The notes: generated by a model not told the origin, from the letters alone. Counted from the first letter of the stretch, positions 1 through 5,983 are shown. The stretch: 5,983 nt of DNA from Sphingomonadaceae bacterium (GCA_014380205.1 JACMKH010000327.1:1-5983), one strand, 5' to 3'. Program-made: numbers and translations.

Positions 1-482
<482 letters not shown>

Positions 483-595
483 AGTCCCGCCATCAACGAC
501 AATGCTGTCGCAAGACACGCATGTCGCAAGGCGGATGCTCGATCTCGGCCTGCATCGATTTTTAAGATCCGCACGCCCTCGCGCGCCGTCTCCAC
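483..595 (+). other. 23S-5S internal transcribed spacer
   Basis: This is a spacer of about 113 nt between the 23S 3' end and the 5S rRNA. It contains a 9-nt direct repeat, TGTCGCAAG, at 506-514 and 522-530. I see no tRNA and no coding potential. It is expected to be removed by RNase III/RNase E-type processing, which is family knowledge and not something seen here. Confidence 0.7.
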
Positions 596-713
596 AGCTT
601 GGTGGTTATGGCGTCGGTGACCCACCCGATCCCATCCCGAACTCGGCCGTGAAACCCGACTGCGCCGATGGTACTACCGCTTAAGCGTTGGAAGAGTAGG
701 TCGCCGCCAGGCT
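596..713 (+). rRNA. 5S ribosomal RNA
   Basis: This is the small RNA of the large ribosomal subunit. The conserved core is clear: CCCATCCCGAACTCGG around 632-647, GTGAAAC around 649-655, and GCGCCGATGGTA at 662-673. The ends are set by helix I: bases 596-605 pair with 704-713, counting G-U pairs, and close the molecule at about 118 nt, normal for a bacterial 5S. The true mature ends may differ by one to three bases. It sits about 113 nt after 23S and 82 nt before tRNA-fMet, the usual alphaproteobacterial operon order. Confidence 0.95.
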
Positions 714-725
714 TTGCAGGCGGCG
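702..725 (+). other. GC-rich hairpin overlapping the 5S 3' end
   Basis: CGCCGCC (702-708) is perfectly complementary to GGCGGCG (719-725) across a 10-nt loop. The left arm is also the 3' strand of 5S helix I, so the two structures exclude each other. No U-tract follows, so I do not call it a terminator. It may be a processing or anti-folding structure, or chance in a GC-rich region. The 5S-tRNA spacer (714-795) also has a small GTCGA-TATT-TCGAC hairpin at 762-775. Confidence 0.35.
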
Positions 726-795
726 CGTGGAGAGTGCGCGGATCAAGAACCCATTCATGATGTCGATATTTCGACGGCTTCGCAGGCCGCATTGG

Positions 796-873
<78 letters not shown>

Positions 874-876
874 CCA

Positions 877-908
877 GATTTGCTTAGCGGCTTGCCGCCT
901 AGCAAATC
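877..908 (+). repeat. Imperfect palindrome after tRNA-fMet
   Basis: GATTTGCT (877-884) is perfectly complementary to AGCAAATC (901-908). The interior, GCGG...CCGC, can continue the stem after a two-base mismatch. There is no T-run after it, so it is a poor intrinsic terminator. It may be a processing site, an attenuator, or one arm of a small mobile palindrome. Confidence 0.6.
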
Positions 909-912
909 GGCT

Positions 913-932
913 GCCCCCGCGAAGGCGGGGGC
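913..932 (+). repeat. GC hairpin, sphingomonad-type dispersed repeat (putative)
   Basis: GCCCCCGC (913-920) and GCGGGGGC (925-932) form a perfect 8-bp stem around GAAG. From memory, hairpins of this form are scattered many times through sphingomonad genomes, so I read it as a REP-like repeat. It also happens to share CTGCCCCCGC with the tRNA 3' end at 859-867. No T-run follows, so termination here is unlikely. Confidence 0.5.
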
Positions 933-973
933 CTATCGACACTTCTCCTCCTCTGCCGCACTCATTCGCCCTT

Positions 974-1095
<122 letters not shown>

Positions 1096-1106
1096 ATGTT
1101 TTTCCC

Positions 1107-1130
1107 AACCCCGCTCCGGCGGGGTTTTTT
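1107..1130 (+). terminator. Rho-independent terminator of the rRNA operon
   Basis: AACCCCGC (1107-1114) pairs perfectly with GCGGGGTT (1119-1126) around the tetraloop TCCG, and the stem runs into a T-tract at 1125-1130. It lies 12 nt after the CCA of the broken tRNA copy. It is the only hairpin with a good U-tract in the rRNA region, so I take it as the end of the operon transcript. It also insulates the monooxygenase gene from rRNA transcription. Confidence 0.92.
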
Positions 1131-1157
1131 GTTGCCCGCGCTCCGCGCTCCCTCGAT

Positions 1158-1179
1158 TGCAACGGCCGCGAAGGTTGCA
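1158..1179 (+). promoter_or_regulatory. Inverted repeat, candidate operator before the monooxygenase gene
   Basis: TGCAAC (1158-1163) and GTTGCA (1174-1179) are perfect inverted arms 10 nt apart, about 16 bp centre to centre, a spacing a dimeric repressor could use. They lie between the rRNA terminator and the chosen start codon at 1232. TTGCAA (1157-1162) with TATGGA (1180-1185), 17 nt apart, is a weak -35/-10 candidate over the same bases. Neither is strong evidence by itself. Confidence 0.3.
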
Positions 1180-1231
1180 TATGGAAACCTGCCGGGTCCG
1201 CGAAGCGGCCCGCGAGCGGCGAGGGCGTTGG

Positions 1232-2725
1232 ATGGCGGACGAATATGTCGACGTGCTGGTCGTCGGCGCGGGCATTTCGGGGATCGGCGCGGGCTGGCAT
1301 CTCCAGCGCTATTGCCCCGGCAAGAGCTATGCGATCCTCGAGGCGCGCGACCAGCTCGGCGGCACCTGGGACCTGTTCCGCTATCCCGGCGTGCGCTCCG
1401 ATTCGGACATGCACACGCTCGGCTATTCGTTCAAGCCGTGGACCAAGGCCAAGGCGATCGCCGACGGCCCCGCGATCCTCGACTATCTCAACGAGACCGC
1501 CGATGAGAACGATATCCGCCGGCATATCCGCTTCGGCCATCGCGTGCTCGGCGCGTCCTGGTCGAGCGAGGACGCGGCGTGGACCATCGAGGCCGAGCGT
1601 GGCCCAGACCGCGAGCCCGTCCGCATCCGCGCCAACTTCCTCTTCATGTGCAGCGGCTATTACGACTATGCGGCCGGCTACACCCCCGATTTCGAGGGGC
1701 TCGCCGACTATCGCGGCGAGATCGTCCATCCGCAGAAATGGTCTGACGCGGTCGATTACGCGGGCAAGCGGGTCGTCGTGATCGGCAGCGGCGCGACCGC
1801 GGTGACGCTGATTCCCGAGCTCGCGCGCGACGCCGCGCATGTCGTGATGCTCCAGCGCTCGCCGACCTATATGGTCTCTCGCCCCGCCGAGGACGGCATC
1901 GCCAATCGGCTGCGCGCGATGCTCCCCGCGCGCACCGCTTATCGTCTGACGCGCTGGAAAAACGTGCTCTACGGCATGTATTTCTTCCGGATGTGCCGCC
2001 GCAGCCCCGCGCGGGTCAAGGCCAAGCTGATCGACATGGTGCGAGCGACGCTTCCCGCCGATTATGATGTCGAGACGCATTTCACGCCGCGCTACAATCC
2101 GTGGGACCAGCGGCTCTGCCTCGTTCCCGACAACGACTTTTTCGACGCGCTGGGCGAGGGGAGCGCTTCGATCGTCACCGACCGGATCGAGCGGTTCACC
2201 GAGCGCGGGATCAAGCTCGAATCGGGCCGCGAGCTCGAGGCCGACATGGTCGTCACCGCGACCGGGCTCAACCTCCAGTTCTTCGGCGGCGCCACGATCA
2301 GCGTCGACGGCGAGGCGCAGAATTTCGGCGGCAAGATCGCCTATAAGGGGATGATGTACGACGACGTGCCCAATTTCGCCTCGTCGTTCGGCTACACCAA
2401 CGCCTCGTGGACGCTGAAGGCCGATCTGACCTGCGCCTATGTCTGCCGGCTGCTCAACCATATGGATCGCACGCGGACGCGGATCGCGACGCCGCGGCTC
2501 GCCGACACGGGGGTCGAGCCCGAGCCCTGGGTCGATTTCTCCTCGGGCTATTTCCAGCGCGCGCTCGACAAGCTCCCCAAGCAGGGCAGCAAGCATCCCT
2601 GGCGGCTCCACCAGAACTACGCGCGCGACATCCTGCTGCTGCGCTACGGCAAGGTCGACGACGGGGTGATGGAGTTCGCCAGGCCGCCGGCAACCGCGCG
2701 CGCGCCGCTCGCCCAAGCCGCCTGA
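1232..2725 (+). CDS. EthA-like FAD/NADPH Baeyer-Villiger monooxygenase
   Basis: This 497-residue flavoprotein should insert one oxygen atom from O2 into a ketone or oxidise a sulfur centre, using NADPH and FAD, in the cytosol. The FAD Rossmann motif GAGISG is at residues 12-17 and a GGTWDLFRYPG block at 43-53. The family fingerprint appears as Y-R-G-E-I-V-H-P-Q-K-W (160-170), and the NADPH Rossmann motif GSGATA at 185-190. Further blocks are NPWDQRLCLVP (289-299), ATGLNLQ (343-349), GYTNASWTLKADL (387-399) and LPKQGS (448-453). From memory these and the full length match mycobacterial EthA, which activates ethionamide; the natural substrate here is unknown. Fingerprint variants are Tyr for the first Phe and Ser for the final Pro. 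I chose ATG 1232 because GAGGG (1221-1225) lies 6 nt upstream and the N-terminus then aligns with the family. The frame is open back to 983, but that stretch is tRNA relic and terminator. The next gene begins 5 nt after the stop. Confidence 0.93.
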   Translation: MADEYVDVLVVGAGISGIGAGWHLQRYCPGKSYAILEARDQLGGTWDLFRYPGVRSDSDMHTLGYSFKPWTKAKAIADGPAILDYLNETADENDIRRHIRFGHRVLGASWSSEDAAWTIEAERGPDREPVRIRANFLFMCSGYYDYAAGYTPDFEGLADYRGEIVHPQKWSDAVDYAGKRVVVIGSGATAVTLIPELARDAAHVVMLQRSPTYMVSRPAEDGIANRLRAMLPARTAYRLTRWKNVLYGMYFFRMCRRSPARVKAKLIDMVRATLPADYDVETHFTPRYNPWDQRLCLVPDNDFFDALGEGSASIVTDRIERFTERGIKLESGRELEADMVVTATGLNLQFFGGATISVDGEAQNFGGKIAYKGMMYDDVPNFASSFGYTNASWTLKADLTCAYVCRLLNHMDRTRTRIATPRLADTGVEPEPWVDFSSGYFQRALDKLPKQGSKHPWRLHQNYARDILLLRYGKVDDGVMEFARPPATARAPLAQAA

Positions 2726-2730
2726 TCGCG

Positions 2731-3360
2731 ATGGCGATCCGGCTCTACGACTATTTTCGCTCCTCGGCCGCCTATCGCGTGCGGATCGCGCTCAACCTCA
2801 AGGGGCTCGACTATGAGCGCGTTCCCATCGACCTGCGCGAGGGGACGCAGCGCGGCGAGGACTATCGCGCGCGCAATCCGCAGGGGCTCGTGCCGATGCT
2901 CGAGATCGACGGCGCGACGCTGACCCAGTCGCTCGCGATCATCGAATATCTCGACGCGCGCTTTCCCGATCCGGCGCTGCTGCCGCAGGATGATGCCGAG
3001 CGCGCGCGCGTCCGCGCGATGGCGCTGCTCGTCGCGTGCGACATCCATCCGCTCAACAATTTGCGCGTGCTGCAATATCTCAAGCAGGAGCTGGGGCACG
3101 AGCAGGACGTTATCGACGCGTGGATCCGCCACTGGATCGGCGAGGGATTCGCCGCGCTCGAGACGATCGCGCGCCACCGCGCGACGCCCTTCCTCTCGGG
3201 CGACCGCCCCGGGCTCGCCGACATCTGCCTCATCCCCCAGATGTATAACGCGCGCCGTTTCGACACTCCGCTCGGCGCGTTCCCGACACTTGTCGCCGCC
3301 GACGCCGCCGCAACTCGGCTCGACGCCTTCGCGGCGGCGCAACCCGAGCAGGCCGCTTGA
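2731..3360 (+). CDS. maiA: Maleylacetoacetate isomerase (zeta-class glutathione transferase)
   Basis: This 209-residue cytosolic enzyme is predicted to use glutathione to isomerise 4-maleylacetoacetate to 4-fumarylacetoacetate in tyrosine/homogentisate breakdown. The thioredoxin-fold N-domain carries the zeta-class signature as SSAAYRVRIAL (11-21); Ser11/Ser12 sit where the catalytic serines lie, and the motif's Cys is Ala. NPQGLVP (49-55) and QSLAIIEYL (66-74) form the glutathione site. HPLNNLRVL (106-114) opens the helical C-domain. Length matches the usual 210-215. The start is 5 nt after the monooxygenase stop with no clear Shine-Dalgarno, so translation is probably coupled. The frame is open further upstream, but that part overlaps the monooxygenase. 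Homogentisate dioxygenase and fumarylacetoacetase genes are absent from the window, so the pathway role is inferred from family only; another zeta-GST activity is possible. Confidence 0.92.
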   Translation: MAIRLYDYFRSSAAYRVRIALNLKGLDYERVPIDLREGTQRGEDYRARNPQGLVPMLEIDGATLTQSLAIIEYLDARFPDPALLPQDDAERARVRAMALLVACDIHPLNNLRVLQYLKQELGHEQDVIDAWIRHWIGEGFAALETIARHRATPFLSGDRPGLADICLIPQMYNARRFDTPLGAFPTLVAADAAATRLDAFAAAQPEQAA

Positions 3361-3442
3361 ATCGGCGCGCGCGCGCTTACCCACACGCGTCGCACGGCGT
3401 CGTTTCGCCCCCCCAACAATGGGTTTTGAATCGAAATGGCCG
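3361..3442 (+). other. Intergenic, low-complexity stretch
   Basis: I see no gene here. It holds a 12-nt alternating GC run (3365-3376) and a run of seven C (3408-3414). There is no convincing terminator for the upstream pair of genes: no stem with a following T-tract. Confidence 0.5.
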
Positions 3443-3467
3443 GGAACCGTAGCGTCAACGAGTGGTT
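3443..3467 (+). promoter_or_regulatory. Candidate EcfG-type (general stress) promoter for the protease
   Basis: GGAAC (3443-3447), 16 nt, then GGTT (3464-3467) is one base from the alphaproteobacterial EcfG consensus as I recall it, GGAAC-N16/17-CGTT. Transcription would start near 3474, giving a leader of roughly 90 nt. The motif is short and could occur by chance in 200 bases; no better promoter is visible in this gap. Confidence 0.35.
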
Positions 3468-3539
3468 AAGCGCGCATTCACACCCAACCGGGCGACGCGC
3501 CGAGAGATCGAAACGACAAACCGAGCAACGGACGCGTGG

Positions 3540-3566
3540 CCCTGACTAAATCAGGGAATAGCAAAC
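3540..3566 (+). promoter_or_regulatory. Hairpin covering the protease Shine-Dalgarno
   Basis: CCCTGA (3540-3545) and TCAGGG (3551-3556) form a perfect 6-bp stem with loop CTAAA. The only good Shine-Dalgarno, AGGGA (3553-3557), is almost entirely in the right arm, 9 nt before ATG 3567. Folding would hide the ribosome site. Whether anything regulates this is not visible; no aptamer-like domain was recognised. Confidence 0.5.
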
Positions 3567-5795
3567 ATGTGCCAGATCTGCCTCAAAGGCGGCGCGTTCG
3601 CCGCGCCTGAGCTTACCGCCCGTCAGTTCGCCGCGCTTGACTCGCGGGAGGTCGCGATCGCCGCGCTCTCCTCGGACTATTTCGAGGCCGGCGCTCTCGC
3701 CCCTGTCGCAAAGCCCACCCTTCCCGGCATCTCGGTGATCGGAACCGACGAGGCCGGTGACGGCATCGGCGTCGCCCCCGGCAATCCGACGCTGACCATC
3801 GACGCGCCGCACACGATCGGCGCGATCAACGATAACGGCGACTGGGACTTCTACCAGGTCACGCTGACTGCGGGAGAATTCTACGAAATCGGCATGTACA
3901 GCCTCGCCGGTGGCCCCAACGGCGTCATGCTGCAGGATGCCTATATCGAGCTCTACGACGCGGCGGGCAACCTGATCGTCAGCGCCGACGGCGGCGCCGA
4001 CACGCCCTACAACCAGGCCAATTCGGGCTTCGACGTGCTGCTGACCTTCAGGGCCGACACCACGGGGACCTATTATGTAAACGCCCGCTCGTTCGACAAC
4101 GTCCGCGAGGACGGCACGGGCGGCGAGGGCGTCGGCGATTATGAGGTGTTCGCCCAGATCGCGCAGAACCCCTACCGGCCCTATTACGACGTCGACGAGC
4201 CGCTGTATGCGCTCGACTGGGGCAGCCGGATCAACAAGATCGGCAAGACTGTCCGCAATCCCGACGGCGACGAGGGCCCGCGCCCGACCGGCAATCCCGA
4301 GAAGACCCCCGACAACGAGTTCCCCGGCTATGACGGCAAGAACGTCATCACCTATTATTTCGCCGAGGCCGGCGAGGTCTATGTCGAGGACGATCCCACC
4401 ACCCCCGGCATCACCGAGACGATCGTCGCCAAGGGCATGGAGCAATGGGAGAAGGACGCCTTCCTCCGCATGTTCGCCGAATATGAGAAGGTCGCCGATG
4501 TCGTCTATGTCGATGCCGGCGCCGCCGCCTATGATCCGCTCGATCAAAGCGCCGCCTCCGACCTGACGCTGGTCACCTACCTCGGCACGCCCGGCGTCGG
4601 CGCGAGCCTGCTCGGCCGGATGAGCCCGCCCGACGAGGACAGCGAGGGCCAGGGCGAGTTCAACTCGAACGACGAGCGCTGGACCGAGGCCGGACTCGCG
4701 CCCGGCGGCTTCTCCTTCGTCACGCTGATCCATGAGCTCGGCCACGGCCACGGCATGGCGCACCCGCACGACAACGGCGGCCGCTCGGGAATCATGCATG
4801 GCGTCGAGGAGGAAGCCACCTTCGACTATACGACGGGCGATTTCGAGCTCAACCAAGGCGTCTTCACGATGATGTCGTACGAGGACGGCTGGCAGAGCTC
4901 GCCCTATGGCAACGCGCCGACCGATGCCGGCTACGGCTATCTCGGAAGCCTGATGGCCTTCGACATCGCCACGATGCAGGACAAATACGGCGTCAACGAG
5001 GAATGGGCGACGGGAGACAACACTTACAAGCTCAAGGACATCAACGCCCCCGGCACCTTCTTCTCCTCGATCTGGGACGCGGCGGGCGACGACAAGATGG
5101 TCTACGACGGCGCACGCGACGCCAACCTCGATCTGCGCGCCGCTTCGCTCAACTATGAGTTCGGCGGTGGCGGCTGGGTTTCCTACGCGTACGGCATCTT
5201 TGGCGGCTTCACCATCGCCAACGGCGTGACCATCGAGACCGCCGTCTCGGGCGAGGGCAACGATACGCTCACCGGCAACGGCGCCAACAATCTGCTTCGA
5301 TCGCGCGGCGGCGACGATCTGCTCCTGGGCAACGCGGGCCGGGACACGCTCGACGGCGGCGAAGCCAAGGACATCCTGCAGGGCGGCGGCGGCGAGGACG
5401 TGTTGATCGGCGGCGACGGCCGCGACGTCCTAAACGGCGGCCGGGGCCGCGATGTGCTCGAGGGAGGCGTGGGCTCGGACACTTTCGTGTTCGGCGAAGA
5501 CGGCATGGGTGCGACGCGCGCCGACGCCGATCGCATCAGCGACTTCACCCGCAACCAGGCCGATCGCATCAACCTCGCGGAGATCGACGCCGACTCGGTG
5601 CAAGCCGGCGTCCAGCGCTTCGATTTCATCCGCGACCGCGCCTTTTCGGGCGTGGCGGGCGAGCTGCGCTACGAGACCAACGCCGCTGCGGGCGTCACCT
5701 TCGTCGAGGGCGACATCGACGGCGACGGCGCGGCCGATTTCGTCATCAAGCTCACCAGCGAGATCGACCTCATCAGGGCCGACTTCGTCCTCTGA
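3567..5795 (+). CDS. Secreted serralysin-type RTX zinc metalloprotease
   Basis: This 742-residue M10B metalloendopeptidase is predicted to be exported by a type I secretion system and activated by calcium outside the cell. The N-terminus has no Sec signal peptide but starts M-C-Q-I-C; Cys2 and Cys5 are the only cysteines. Residues ~60-200 look like a PPC-type beta domain (GDWDFYQV at 91-98, ending near GDYEV at 190-194). The catalytic domain follows, with HELGHGHGMAHP (389-400): zinc ligands His389, His393, His399 and base Glu390. The Met-turn is MMSY (435-438), where Tyr438 is the usual extra ligand. RTX nonapeptides fill ~562-638, and a serralysin C-domain ends in D-F-V-L (739-742), the typical Asp-plus-hydrophobics export tail. 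Classical serralysins are ~470-480 residues, so this one is extended at the N-terminus. ATG 3567 follows AGGGA by 9 nt. The exporter genes are not in the window. The substrate is unknown. Confidence 0.95.
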   Translation: MCQICLKGGAFAAPELTARQFAALDSREVAIAALSSDYFEAGALAPVAKPTLPGISVIGTDEAGDGIGVAPGNPTLTIDAPHTIGAINDNGDWDFYQVTLTAGEFYEIGMYSLAGGPNGVMLQDAYIELYDAAGNLIVSADGGADTPYNQANSGFDVLLTFRADTTGTYYVNARSFDNVREDGTGGEGVGDYEVFAQIAQNPYRPYYDVDEPLYALDWGSRINKIGKTVRNPDGDEGPRPTGNPEKTPDNEFPGYDGKNVITYYFAEAGEVYVEDDPTTPGITETIVAKGMEQWEKDAFLRMFAEYEKVADVVYVDAGAAAYDPLDQSAASDLTLVTYLGTPGVGASLLGRMSPPDEDSEGQGEFNSNDERWTEAGLAPGGFSFVTLIHELGHGHGMAHPHDNGGRSGIMHGVEEEATFDYTTGDFELNQGVFTMMSYEDGWQSSPYGNAPTDAGYGYLGSLMAFDIATMQDKYGVNEEWATGDNTYKLKDINAPGTFFSSIWDAAGDDKMVYDGARDANLDLRAASLNYEFGGGGWVSYAYGIFGGFTIANGVTIETAVSGEGNDTLTGNGANNLLRSRGGDDLLLGNAGRDTLDGGEAKDILQGGGGEDVLIGGDGRDVLNGGRGRDVLEGGVGSDTFVFGEDGMGATRADADRISDFTRNQADRINLAEIDADSVQAGVQRFDFIRDRAFSGVAGELRYETNAAAGVTFVEGDIDGDGAADFVIKLTSEIDLIRADFVL
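5250..5480 (+). repeat. RTX calcium-binding repeat array within the protease
   Basis: About eight glycine/aspartate-rich nonapeptides of the GGxGxDxLx type (residues ~562-638, for example GGDGRDVLN and GGRGRDVLE) are encoded by ~27-nt units. In this family they form a parallel beta-roll that binds calcium after secretion, keeping the chain unfolded inside the cell and folded outside. Some units are degenerate: one has Ser-Arg (579-580) and one Ala-Lys (600-601) in place of the usual Gly positions. Confidence 0.9.
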
Positions 5796-5814
5796 TCCGA
5801 CCGGCCGCGCCTCG

Positions 5815-5830
5815 TCGGCCTTGCGGCCGA
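5815..5830 (+). other. Small hairpin after the protease stop
   Basis: TCGGCC (5815-5820) pairs with GGCCGA (5825-5830) around TTGC, 20 nt after the protease stop. There is no T-run, so termination is doubtful; read-through into the next gene is plausible. Confidence 0.3.
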
Positions 5831-5862
5831 TGGGGCGGGCTGGCCTCCTTCCCTTGGCTGGG

Positions 5863-5889
5863 CTACCGGCTCGCGGCATGAGCCGGGAG
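5863..5889 (+). promoter_or_regulatory. Hairpin covering the Shine-Dalgarno of the last gene
   Basis: CCGGCTC (5866-5872) pairs perfectly with GAGCCGG (5880-5886) around a 7-nt loop. After one A-G mismatch, GCT (5863-5865 minus the mismatch base, i.e. ending at 5864 with G5862 optional) can continue with AG(C) at 5888-5890. The Shine-Dalgarno GGGAG (5885-5889) is thus partly inside the right arm, 5 nt before ATG 5895. The stem is GC-rich and should be stable. Confidence 0.45.
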
Positions 5890-5894
5890 CGAAG

Positions 5895-5983
5895 ATGGCC
5901 AGCGTCCGCATCGTCCTGAGCGCCGCCGCGCTCGCCGCCTCGCCAGCGCTCGCGCAAGAGGACGGCGAGCCGATCGTCGTCAC
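5895..5983 (+). CDS. Start of a probable TonB-dependent outer-membrane receptor (truncated by window)
   Basis: Only 29 codons are visible; the gene runs off the window. ATG 5895 follows GGGAG (5885-5889) by 5 nt. The product begins with a Sec signal peptide: Met-Ala-Ser-Val-Arg, then a hydrophobic alanine-rich core, ending Ser-Pro-Ala-Leu-Ala (residues 16-20) before Gln21. The mature start has an acidic stretch followed by EPIVV, resembling the TonB box (consensus near ETVVVTA) of TonB-dependent receptors. So export to the outer membrane is well supported, and receptor identity is a reasonable inference from the last few residues only. It lies 99 nt after the protease stop on the same strand with no clear terminator between, so co-transcription is possible. 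It could instead be another periplasmic or outer-membrane protein. Confidence 0.6.
   Translation, partial: MASVRIVLSAAALAASPALAQEDGEPIVV

Noticed and set aside
506..530. CRISPR-like or functional tandem repeat in the 23S-5S spacer
   Set aside because: There are only two 9-nt copies; chance or a processing feature explains it.
702..725. Intrinsic terminator directly after 5S rRNA
   Set aside because: The stem is perfect but has no T-tract and conflicts with 5S helix I; the tRNA downstream belongs to the same operon.
2407..2730. Upstream extension of maiA overlapping the monooxygenase
   Set aside because: The extra residues come from the monooxygenase in another frame. The zeta-GST fold begins right at the ATG at 2731.
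3365..3414. GC alternation and C7 run as Z-DNA or phase-variation tract
   Set aside because: The runs are short, intergenic and expected in GC-rich DNA; no reading frame is switched by them.
3546..4856. Long open frame on the - strand opposite the protease
   Set aside because: Its composition (Gly/Ala/Val/Arg repeats without motifs) is that of an antisense shadow; the + strand carries a complete serralysin.

Overview
The window looks like a piece of a high-GC alphaproteobacterial chromosome, most likely from the order Sphingomonadales. The grounds are the alphaproteobacterial style of the 23S 3' end and 5S rRNA, an rRNA operon closed by an initiator tRNA, a GC-rich hairpin of the CCCCCGC-GAAG-GCGGGGG kind that I remember as common in sphingomonad genomes, and a serralysin-type RTX protease followed by a probable TonB-dependent receptor. 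The lineage is inferred from memory; no search was run. Every feature I support lies on the + strand.

Bases 1-1133 are the distal end of an rRNA operon: the last ~480 nt of 23S rRNA (from the peptidyl-transferase loop through the sarcin-ricin loop to the 3' end), 5S rRNA, an intact tRNA-fMet, two palindromes, a second tRNA-fMet copy that is broken, and a strong intrinsic terminator. The broken copy keeps the 3' 54 nt of the tRNA unchanged. Its D-arm, however, carries about 45 nt that fold as a long hairpin, and its acceptor stem has lost the initiator mismatch. It lies upstream of the terminator, so it should be transcribed with the operon. This is the most unusual object in the window.

Bases 1134-3360 hold a two-gene unit: an EthA-like FAD/NADPH Baeyer-Villiger monooxygenase, then a zeta-class glutathione transferase of the maleylacetoacetate isomerase type that starts 5 nt after the first stop codon. 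A 6-bp inverted repeat in the leader could be an operator.

Bases 3361-3566 are intergenic. They contain a near-consensus candidate for an EcfG-type (general stress) promoter and a small hairpin that buries the Shine-Dalgarno sequence of the next gene.

Bases 3567-5795 encode a 742-residue secreted metalloprotease: an N-terminal Cys-x-x-Cys tag, a PPC-like beta domain, an M10B serralysin catalytic domain (HExxHxxGxxHP and a Met-turn), RTX calcium-binding repeats and a type I secretion tail. After another hairpin over a Shine-Dalgarno, the window ends 29 codons into a gene whose signal peptide and TonB-box-like segment suggest an outer-membrane receptor. The type I exporter genes are not in the window.

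I did not find a wholly new multi-gene system. The best leads are the hairpin-invaded initiator tRNA, the two-cysteine N-terminal tag and unusual domain order of the protease, and the paired SD-masking hairpins.
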